Origin: Mesostigma viride
Lineage: Eukaryota > Streptophyta > Mesostigmatophyceae > Mesostigmatales > Mesostigmataceae
DNA length: 64,000 nt
Reading direction: 5' to 3'
Assembly: GCA_009746045.1 (NCBI GenBank)
Contig: RPFO01000076.1
Location: 60,001 to 124,000, forward strand
Shown here: positions 32,349 through 42,010 of the stretch, piece by piece
How positions within the stretch are numbered: position 1 is the first letter of the stretch
Layout: the number at the start of each line of letters is the position of its first letter
The notes under the pieces: model-generated
What the model saw: only the letters and a program-made list of their open reading frames with translations
Database searches by the model: none
What the model was told of the DNA's origin: nothing
Translations under genes and position numbers: made by a program

Positions 32349-33737
32349 GTTACGTCGCGTAACTTTTGTTGTTGTTACGGACGTAAATTAGGTCCTTTGT
32401 TGCCTCAGCCATTCCGGAACAGTTCGCTGACTTTCCTAGGCTTACGTGTAGGTAGGACCTTTTGGCCGGTCGGTACCGGGCCTTGTGACGTGGCAATTGT
32501 ACAGTATGGTGGTTCGGTGCAGTCGCGCCGCGCTGCGTACTTTAGTAGTGGTCCTTTTATCCTGCGTGTGAACCTTGTGGACGTGAGTTGGTCCTGTAGG
32601 CGAGGGTCGATGTCGGCCCGAGCATACACGCCTGTCGGCGATCATTTATGCAGCAGAGCTCTGTCCTTCGTGAATTGCACCCGGCGTGTGTTATGAATTA
32701 ACACATATTAGCTAGGGTCATGGCAGTGTAGTATTGTTTCCTTCGTAGTACCCTGGTTTTATTCGGTGTATGGCGTATAATAATAGAATGCATTGAGAAC
32801 AGAGTCGTCACGTCCTAGGTCTTTCCACAACATAGCTCCTCATCACTAGGTACCCTCACTAGTTTAGGTGAAGTCAGGCTAGGCGTTTGGGATAGAGAGG
32901 AGCCAGGGCGTAATGTTCAATGGTAGCGGAGATAGTTGAGGTGGACGCGACGATATTCCCTTCCACTCACCTTATACGCCAGAGGCCTTCCGCGGCCAGG
33001 GCACAGAAGAAGACACCCTCTTGACAGGTAATGGGCGGGTCGCCTGCAAGCTAGCTAGGGGGGTAGTGCTGCCCGATTCGGGACACGCCCTGCCTAGAAG
33101 TTAGACCTGCTCACAGCGGATGAACTCCTCACGTAGCTAGTTTCTTTTCCTTTTCCTTCTGTGTGTGCATTTCCAATTTTCCTTGCTGGGTGCTGTTTGA
33201 CGTTAGTTAGCTAGTGGGTTAGCCGGTTCAGTGGGTTAGCTCCTTTTCTTCCTTTGTATACACGCGTTTCCTTGGAATGTTGTTTGATTACGTTAGCTAG
33301 GATTGACGGTTCAATAGGGCTGGATAGATAGTGGGACGATTAGCGTCTCTTTCGACTACACCTCTTTTCCGTGCATGCTGCTGTGTTTTCTTATATGCTT
33401 CCTCGTGCAGAATCTTGAGCCGGATGTTTATTTACCAACGGGCGCTGGTTTCAGGCGTCCTCGGCATTTCGGTAACATTAAGCTACAATAATGCTTAAGT
33501 GTTTTCCTTTGTTTCCTTTTTATTTTCTCCTTGATCAGATTTTAGATTATTCTTTCCTTTTTCCTTGCTAAAATGGTAGCCACTCCCCTTTGTTTTCTTG
33601 GTCATGCCCTTTTGATCTGATTTTATTTTAGCCTTGGTCAGATTTTTAGTTTATCCTTGACCAGATTTTTATCTTATCCTTGTTCAGCTTTTTAACCTTT
33701 CCTCGTCCAGTGTATTTCTTTCCTTTGCACCTCAAAC

Positions 33738-33951
33738 ATGTCCTCTCAAACGTCTCTTGGTGGGGGTATGTCTCCCATTAACCAACGTTCCTCAGGTGTT
33801 AATCCTAGTGTTAATTCTGGTACTCCTCAATTGGCTATGGGTAACAGACGTGATGCCTTAGACACTGTCCATCACGTGACTCCTCCGCCTCAGAGTGTAC
33901 GTTCTGACAGTACTACCTCTACTCCGTCCTTTCACCGTTCACCTATTACTC
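33738..33951 (+). pseudogene. gag: Gypsy-B gag, first segment
   Basis: Begins M-S-S-Q-T-S-L-G-G-G like Gypsy-A gag and runs to the Gypsy-M insertion point after ..T-C-A-C-C-T-A-T-T-A-C-T-C (DNA). The apparent continuation of the frame to 34010 is Gypsy-M LTR sequence. Confidence 0.8.
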
Positions 33952-34094
33952 TGTCGCGTCTGCGTGCCACAATCTCCGGCGCCACCATGGCGGCTGGCCA
34001 CTCAGCTTAATTTGGTAAAACCCAAATGAGCTGAGCTGATGTGCCTGCCTTAACTGCATGCCCTGTGGGGTGGGCGAGGACCTGTCCCATGATT
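33952..34094 (-). repeat. Gypsy-M 143-bp LTR block, outer copy
   Basis: Identical by eye to 35233-35375. The minus strand reads AATCATGGGACAGG.. to ..GACGCGACA. Here it ends the element next to the TSD; the other copy lies directly downstream of the polypurine tract, where an LTR should start. Confidence 0.9.
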
Positions 34095-35375
34095 AAAGAA
34101 AGGAGGGCTCTCAGCCGAGGACAAGGAACTGTCCCTCGTGCCTGATAACCACCTTATTGCCTCCCCTGCTATAGAATAATGCTTTCAAAACACATACTTT
34201 GCACAGTCTGATGATGAAGCCGCACATGCGGAGTTTATTGAGAAAGTTAATACAATTACAACACGTTGATAGTCTCAATATCGATGCACTCCATGCTCAC
34301 GAGCCCGCAGTTAGGCAGCGCTCCATGACATGCTACCGGCCTTGCTCCCAAGAAAAGGGAGAAACACGAAGGCCACTAACGAGAGACTCGAAGAGACTAC
34401 ACGCTGCGTGAGAGTCCTCTTCGACTATGAACCAAACCATTCGTCATGCCACACGCATGACACACGCCACACTTGTCAGTCCAGCCAGGAATGCCAAAAC
34501 TATCTTGCTGCCTGAACCATGCGAATAGAAACCGCATTCCAGTTGCCGTCCTGGCTTTCTACCACACATGCCAACAAAAGCAGGAAGGCATCCCGACAAA
34601 TCTAAATTGCTACCCTGTTGCCGATCTCATCTCCTAGAGGCTCCGGCATTTCTGTCCCTGGGAATGTCCGACATTGAGTCACGTCCAGCAAGGTCGAAGC
34701 ATAATATCCTTCAGACAATCTGCACGCTCACACCTTGCGTGTGAGTGGCCCAGCAAACATTGCGTCTAATCGTTCCTTTCTAGAAGAAATCCCTTTTTAG
34801 GGCTGCCAGCGATTTCGCATTCATTCCAGCGATCTGGCTCCGCACCGCAAATTGTCCTTTTCCATTTTCTGTCCAGTCCTCATAACGTTGACCCGCTATT
34901 CTACACCACAAAGACACCTGGCCTGTCAATAGCCTCGGCGCTGTTGAAGTCCAGCAGTCCAGCTTCAGCTCCAGCTGTCCACTAACACGCGTATGATCCT
35001 CTCGACGCTGCACACTTGTGCTGCCGTCCGCTCAAGTCAGTGCTGCGCGCCCAGCTGTGCCTGGCCCGGCGCGCGTGCACGTACACTTTCGTCCGCTCTT
35101 ATGCTGCAAGTGCTAGTGTCCCCCCCGGTCACTAGCCTTTGTCGAAAATGCGTAGAAGACAAATTCCTTGCGCACGTCACCGGTCTTGTGCATAGTGGGC
35201 GCCCGGATGACATAGCGCGCGTCCGTGACAGCTGTCGCGTCTGCGTGCCACAATCTCCGGCGCCACCATGGCGGCTGGCCACTCAGCTTAATTTGGTAAA
35301 ACCCAAATGAGCTGAGCTGATGTGCCTGCCTTAACTGCATGCCCTGTGGGGTGGGCGAGGACCTGTCCCATGATT
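34095..35375 (-). repeat. Gypsy-M 3' LTR as defined by the polypurine tract
   Basis: The minus-strand purine tract GCGAGGGGGGG (35376-35386) is followed by AATCATGG, the expected start of the 3' LTR. The unit then runs 143 bp, a GC dinucleotide (35231-35232), and a 1136-bp block matching 43979-45115. Ends under this reading are AATC..CTTT rather than TG..CA. Confidence 0.65.
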
Positions 35376-35401
35376 CCCCCCCTCGCTGGCGACCGGCCCC
35401 A

Positions 35402-35894
35402 TCACGAAGACAGCGATCGTACCAAGACAAGGGCAGCGGTGACCGCAGTCAAGCTGCGGGAGGTAAACTGCGCAGCGGTGCACACTGGACAAAACCAATC
35501 CCCCTCCGGAATGCTGGTGACCACGGGCTGCAAGCACTGCATGTGCCAACCACAGTTACACTGATCACACAATAACATGGACTCCGCCTGATCGACCCGG
35601 TGACAAACCTGACACTGGGCGTCCTTGACTCGGCGAGATGTGTGCGGTTGGAGGTCGTGGACCAAATTGGCCAGTGAGCAGGGACTGAGATTGCTGAGGT
35701 TGTCTGTCGTACGGCTCCCGTCGGCGCCCTCCAAAATTGCCACTCCCGATGGTTTGATAGCCACAATGCGCAAAATGGTGGGCCCCGCCTCCACATCCAA
35801 AGTGTGCTTCAGCTGAGTGCGCAGGAAAACATACTGCCCTGGCCTAAACCGCAGCTGGCGAGCCATGTATGCGCCCCCCCGGCGCTGAGCGTAA
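35402..35894 (-). CDS. Gypsy-M pol C-terminus: GPY/F-like module and PHD finger
   Basis: Continuation of pol beyond the MITE. Removing the MITE with one TTA (coding strand) joins ..H-R-D-S-L-R-Y directly to A-Q-R-R-G-G-A-Y-M-A-R-Q, the normal C-terminal tail of a gypsy integrase. Then comes F-R-P-G-Q-Y-V-F-L and G-P-T-I-L-R-I-V, a GPY/F-like beta module. The last 60 residues hold a canonical C4HC3 PHD finger: C-Q-V-C, C-D-Q-C, H-M-Q-C, W-F-C-P-V-C. PHD fingers bind histone H3 tails, so the domain could tether integration complexes to chromatin, as chromodomains do in chromoviruses (inference). As the DNA stands it is separated from the rest of pol. Confidence 0.85.
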
Positions 35895-36325
35895 CAGTTG
35901 AATGCCCTTCACCGCTGGCTAGCACGCCGGCGATGGAGACGGGATTTTTGTTGTTTGGGGAACCGATTGTGGGAGGCTGAGCCCGCAGCCGCCACTGATT
36001 GCTATTGAACCCTTGCAGCTGGCCAGGCCGCAAGGAGCTCAGCGGCGCGGCGCTAACCGATAAGGCATGCTCGAGCCTCTAACCCGAGACTACCGGTAGG
36101 CTACCCGATAGTGCATGCTCGAGCCTCTAACCCGAGACTACCGGCACTCAGCGGATCTGTGCTACCGAGGGCGACGGTTCTCTGACCGTCCCGGCGCGCA
36201 CTGGCTTCCGTACCTTGCTTAGGCACCGACTAGCATCTAGACACCAATCTTTGATGCCCACCTGACTAGGCGCCCAGGCCGGCGACTACCGGCCAGCGGA
36301 TAGATGCCACTCGGGAGCACAACTG
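35895..36325. mobile_element. 431-bp MITE, copy 2, inside Gypsy-M pol
   Basis: Near-identical to 7185-7620, with ends CAGTTG..CAACTG and a 3-bp TSD TAA (35892-35894, 36326-36328). Insertion falls in the codons after the integrase core. It differs from copy 1 mainly by losing a GATA-type repeat unit between the internal direct repeats. TAA/TTA target choice favours PIF/Harbinger. Confidence 0.88.
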
Positions 36326-39300
36326 TAACGCAGGGAGTCCCTGTGCTGAGCAATGAACAAGTTGTTCATCGCGATGGGCATGACCTTCTTAAAAGTCTCT
36401 GCCCTGGCCAGCACCTCAACCAAAAATTGCTGAGCGTTGTCGAAGGCCATGGGTTCGGGGTGCGCAACCTGTGCCTCCGTAGGCAAAAGAGGATTACGCC
36501 CGAACAGAAGGAAATACGGGGAGAAGGTAGCGAGAGACTCCTGGGGAGACATGCGATAACCCATGGCAATCCATGCCAACTCGCGATCCCACCTGGCCGA
36601 CTCCGGCACCTGCAGGCTCCACTTGCGCAGCGCCTGCTTGACGGTCTGCACCAATCTCTCAGCCAAACCATTGGCCTGAGGATGCTCCCGAGAAGTGCGA
36701 CGGTGATCAATAAGACATCCATCCAGCAACTCCTGGAACTCACCCCTGAACTCACCACCCTGGTCCGTGACTACCTCCGCGGGAGCCCCAAACCTGGTGA
36801 TGATGTCTGCAAAATGCTTCGCTGTGGTAGCGGCATGCTTGTCAGCAATGGGGATCAACTCAACCCATTTGCTAAAGCTCTCCACGCATACCATGACATA
36901 GAGGTTGCCGTCAGGGCTCTCCTGAAACGGCCCGCACAGATCGACGTGCCAGCGATAAAACAAGCCCTTGATGGGAAGCGACATCAGCTCCTTGGCACCA
37001 TGATCTGCGCTAAAGTTAGCCTTGGTTCGAGCACACGGGACACAGCTGGCCACTACCTGGGCCACTGTGTGTCGCATGTTATTCCACCAATAGCTGGTCC
37101 GTACGAGGCTGAGCGTGCGATTGCCACCCAAGTGACCATACCGCTCGTGGTACGCCTGCACTATAGCAACGCGCTTGTCAGGCGGTGGGACGACCACCCT
37201 ACGCTTGCCCAACAGCTTGTACAAAACCCCATCTTCCCAACCATAGGTTGCAGCCCTGTGCTGCACCCTGTTCAACTCCGTCGCCTTCTGAGCAGGAGTC
37301 CAATCGACTGGAGTAGGAGTCAAGACAGCACCCTGCACTTGCTCCAAAACTCGACCATCTAGCCAGATATCAGCGGTGTAGCAATCAGCAAGAGAGCTAC
37401 GCGCTAAGAGAGCCTGCACAGCGATCAGCTGCTGCAGAGAAGGATCAATGTCAAAGGACAGAGACCTACCCTCTTCCATAGCGCACACAGCTTTGGATGG
37501 CGTGAATGGCGACGGCCGCACCGGGTCGTCGCTGATGCCGAAGTCCGCCACAGAGTACTCGACACTGCGCCACCACGCCTCCTCCTCATCGTCGGCCGCA
37601 TACCCAGCAGCGTTCACAAAGACCACAGAACCCGACGAGCCCTCGGCACCCATGGCCCGGGCTCCAGTGTGGTCAACAGTGGTAGGCATGGCGTATCGGG
37701 ATAGCACATCGGCGTTGACATGGTCCTTGCCGGCCCGATGCACAATGGTCATGTGGTACTCCTGGATAATCATGGCCCATCGGGCGAGCTTACCCGTCAG
37801 GTTGGTGTTGGTCATTAGCCACTGAAGCGGCTGGTGGTCTGTCACCAGAGTAAACACGCGCCCAACTAAATACGGGCGAAAGTGCTTGATGGCCCACACC
37901 ACAGCCAGTGCCTCCCCCTCATAGGAAGAATACCGGCTCTCCGCTGGGTTGTTGCTGCGACTAGCATAAGCAATAACGTGCTCGCGCCCATCACCATCCT
38001 TTTGCGCCAAGACCGCACCCAGTCCTACCTTGGACCAGTCGGTATATAACACAAACGGCAAAGCATAGTCAGGGGCGCGCAGAATCGGGGCCGACGTGAG
38101 CTCCTGCTTGATTGTCTCGATGGCGCGTTGCTGTGCGGGACCCCACGCCCACACGCACCCCTTCTTGAGTAACTCGGTCAAGGGCTTCACCTTGCTGCTG
38201 AAGTTCTCAATGTAACCTCGGTAATAGCCAGCCAAACCCAAATACGCCCGCACCCCTGAGACATCCGTGGGTACGGCGGCCTGCACAATGGATTCGACCT
38301 TGGCGGCATCAGGCGTCCGGCCACCCGGCACAATCTGATGACCAAGGAATGAGAGGGTCCGCTGGGCGAACTTGCACTTCTCAGGGTGCAGCCGCATATT
38401 ATGCTCCTCGAGAGCCAAGCGAACCTGCTCCAAGTGCGCCAGGTGCTCCTCAAATGTCGCGCTAAAGACGATTACATCATCAATGTAACAAGCGGCGAAA
38501 GGAAGACCTGCAAGCACTTTGTCCATAGCTCGTTGGAAAACAGCACTAGCGTTGCGGTGCCCAAAGGGCATGCGCACCCACTCATACAAATTGCCGCCCC
38601 CCCAGAATGCAAGCTTCCGCTGATCCTCCGGCGCAACTGCGATCTGATGAAAGCCGCTACGCAGGTCCAGCGAGGACACAAACTTCACATGAGGAGATAT
38701 CTTATCCAGGACATCATCCACACGTGGCATGGGGTAACGGTCCACGGGTGTGTGTGCATTCAGCAACCGCAGATCGGTGGCCATGCGCATACCCGTCCAT
38801 GCCCCGGTGATAGCGTCCTTCTTGGGCGCAACGACAACGGCAGCGGCATAGCTGGAGGAAGATTGCCTGATGATACCGGCATCCTCTAACTCCTTGCATT
38901 GCTCGGCTACAAAATCCAACTCGGCCTGACTCAGGCGATGCTGGCGTCGGAACAAAGGGGTGTCAGTGTCCAATGGAACACGCATGGTCCCACCATTGAA
39001 ACACCCCAGTTCATCACTTGTGAAAGCGAAGGCCCCCCTTGCAGTGCCTAGCCACTTTAGCATGGCTGAGCGCTGCGCATCAGAAAGGTGTTCGCCAATA
39101 GCCCAGGGGTGCGTATCCGCGGGATCACCCACAGCTACCGCATGTGCCTCAAGATGCGGCGCCCTAGCCGCATCGTCGTGGAACAAGGAAAAGGCTGCCA
39201 CGCCTGGTGTGACACCCACCGCCGGAGCCTCGCGTGCCGCACGGTGTATTACCCGATGCAGCGTGGGCTCGCCGGCCAGCACGGTGCTGGTCAGCAGGGC

Positions 39301-42010
39301 GGTCATGAGAATGATAGTCCACACCTGTCGCAGACGCCACCCCCATGCTGATGAAGTCCCCGTCGCTGCAGGGCGCTTCAGTTTGGCTGCGCGCGCCTCA
39401 ACCTGCTGAGGCGGATTGGCTGGGGACGCCCCCCCAGACTGGCGCACGGCAACCGATGCAAGCAGCACATACCCGACCTGCAACACCGACATAGCCTGGC
39501 CTATCAAAGACCAGCGCTCACTCTCGAGCACGCCCGGCAGCGCCGAGGCCCCGACATGAAAACCCATGCTGGCCTCACGAAATTCTGCGGGTGGCTGCAC
39601 CAACAGACCGGTGGTAGTGTCCCAAACGAGACCCTTACCCCGATCACGGTATGCTGTCGACCCTTGGTAACTGACCAGGGTCGGCAGTGCACACATGGGG
39701 CTCCCGACCCGGTTGACGCGTGCATACGGTGGGCGATCCTCGCTATCCACCTTCTGCGTGACTAGGTGGGAAGGCAATGCTACCTCCGCAGACACACTCG
39801 GATGCTGCCTTGCTACGGCCCCCAAGACCGCCTGCACATCGGTCGCACACGCCACGTTGGTCCAATAGGCACGCAAACGATGCGTGAGCCCACCCAGCCC
39901 TGCGTTGTCACACACGATGGGCTCCCCCAGGAGTGCCACGATTGTAGCCCAGTCCTCCCGCACCGCCTGATGTGGGCTGTCACCCGCCACAACGTTCTCA
40001 AACAGATACGCAGGCGGATGGGGCTGACGCGACTGCAACAGTCCCACCACACGCAACAGTTCCCAGAACAGCGCGCTACGCGGATCGGCTAGCCCCCGCC
40101 CTTGCCCTGCCTGGCTCAGGCCCTGGCACTCCCAACCCGCAATTACCAAGTCGATGGCATGATGCCTGCGCAACAACTGCTGCACCTGCACCTCACCGAT
40201 GGCTCGGATATCTTGAGGACATTCCCCAAACGGGTCACGCCATGCTGATGGCGGAAACTGCGCGGGATACTCTCGCGACAACACGCCACAGTGACTGAAG
40301 TACACCTGACGCGCCTTGTGCGATGGCTCTACCGCGATGAGTTTACGGCACACGCCGCCTGCGGCCAAAAAGCCTGCAATGCCCCCTCCGATCCCCGCAA
40401 ACAGTTCCAACACTACCGCACCCTTGGCAAAATCAGGGGCCTGCGGTAAGATTGCAGCAGAAAAATTACCTTGGGCCTCCGAGACACCCGGTTGCAGCAA
40501 AGTGAGGCCATGGCTGGCCATCTGAGGAATGGTGATGACGGCTTCAGTTACCCGCTTGCGCATAGCCAGCTGCCGCGTGGACGTCACAGCATCCAGCGAC
40601 CACTGCGTGCGCATCTTGGCAATGCTCGCCGTTGGCTGGGGCAGCACCGTCCGATGCTTGTCCCACGCCGATGAGCCCGCCGCCCGTACCTCCACCATGC
40701 TGACCTCCACCACGCCCGCAGCCGCGGAAGGGTTGAGGCGTGCAGCCCCGGCTGAAGAACTGAAGCATGAGACCGGCACGCTGGCCCGCTTCAGGCCAGC
40801 CCCATCCCAATCAGGGATGTAAGATGCCTCCTCCGCCCTATAGTCCACCTGAACCATGGCGCGAGCAAGGACATCCACCCCGAGTAGTGCGGAATATCCA
40901 CACTTGTTGACCACCAGCGCATACGCGGACACGGTGGTCATGCTAGAGGCGCGCAACGGATTGAAAATCACGTTGACTTTAACCGCCGTCATAGCGTACG
41001 GCTTACTAGCCGGACCCTGCCAACCTGACACAGACACGGGGCTTTCCACTAAGCCACCGTTCTCGTAGGTCAGGTTCAGCATGGTGGCCAAGTCCGTGCT
41101 GATGACTAGCGGCTGAGCACCGCTATCAAGCTTGACTGCGCCAACCAACGGACATGTCACCATGTCGCTCCATACATCTCCACAGGCTCCAACTGCTTGG
41201 AACGCCATGGACGGCTCACCATTGGGGTATGGAACCACCGTGGGAACCTGGGGGACTGCACTAGTGCGCTGCTGGCTACTTGTGCTGACCACTCCCGCTT
41301 GCACCACGGGCACTGCGGCTTCTACCGGCTGGCGCCCGTAGGTGACGGACTCAGAATTGCGCAAGGTGCGCACATCATGCCCATCTGCGAACAACTGGAT
41401 CTCGGACACAACCGACCCCAGCCACTCAACCCCCTTCTGCCCGAAGGTGTCGACCACCTGCCGTGCTGAAAACATGGGTACGTCCACAATGAACGGCATT
41501 GGGTACACAGGCGCCAATCGCCTACGCTGCTCCAGCCCAGCAGGGTTCGCATGCTCAAAAGCAGATTGCACCCCAGCCAGCGGCATGGAAAAGGACGCGG
41601 GCAACTGCCCGGCAGGCAACATGGGTGCCTGCTGAAAAGAAAGCGGGCTGCGTGCCTGCTTGCCTTTGGTAGCCTCCGCAGCGTTGATCTCGACGTCACC
41701 CGGCATGGGCGCCCAGAATGGGTCCTCCCGGTACACCGTCTCGAATTGGTTGGGGGGCGCCGTCGCCTCCTCACCATGCTTGATGGCAGCCACCTGGGCT
41801 TCCATCGAGTCGGTCTTGCCCGCCATCTCGGCGAAGTGGACCGTCTTGATGCCCGCGGCTGGACACTTGTTCATCAGGTGCCACTTCGTGTCTGCCCCAT
41901 GCGGCTTCGTGCAGCGGCTTGGACACTCGCGACTAAGGTGCCCATCCTTGTCGCAAAGGAAGCAGCCCGATTTGCGCGCATCCGTCCTAGTACCCGTCTG
42001 TGAGGACGTG
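36326..42010 (-). CDS. pol: Gypsy-M pol: protease, C5-DNA methyltransferase, RT, RNase H, integrase
   Basis: 1862 codons from the ATG at 41874; the frame is open further upstream and contains the gag zinc knuckle, so the true start is by frameshift from gag. Protease: L-D-S-G-A-Q near residue 248. C5-methyltransferase at about 480-806 (DNA about 39457-40437): motif I L-F-A-G-I-G-G-G, motif IV W-E-C-Q-G-L-S with the catalytic Cys near 581, D-P-R-S-A-L-F-W, motif VI F-E-N-V, a T-H-R-L-R motif VIII, R-E-A-S-M-G-F and I-G-Q-A-M-S. RT: D-L-R-S-G-F-H, Y-I-D-D near 1128. RNase H: Y-T-D-W-S, Y-E-G-E-A-L-A. Integrase: H-x3-H..C-x2-C, H-V-D-L, T-D-Q-G-G-E, L-A-E-R. The MITE at 36325 cuts the tail. All key catalytic residues except Pro of PCQ are present. 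Confidence 0.92.

Noticed and set aside
7185-36325. Functional link between the MITE and PHD-finger genes, since both copies abut PHD-coding sequence
   Set aside because: With only two copies this is most likely coincidence, and the two PHD proteins are unrelated outside the finger.
36304-37362. 352-codon plus-strand ORF
   Set aside because: It lies exactly antisense to the Gypsy-M RNase H and integrase; composition explains it. The minus strand has the real domains.
39290-39340. Env-like protein from the hydrophobic stretch in Gypsy-M pol after the methyltransferase
   Set aside because: A single short hydrophobic stretch inside an uninterrupted enzyme polyprotein is not evidence for an envelope gene.
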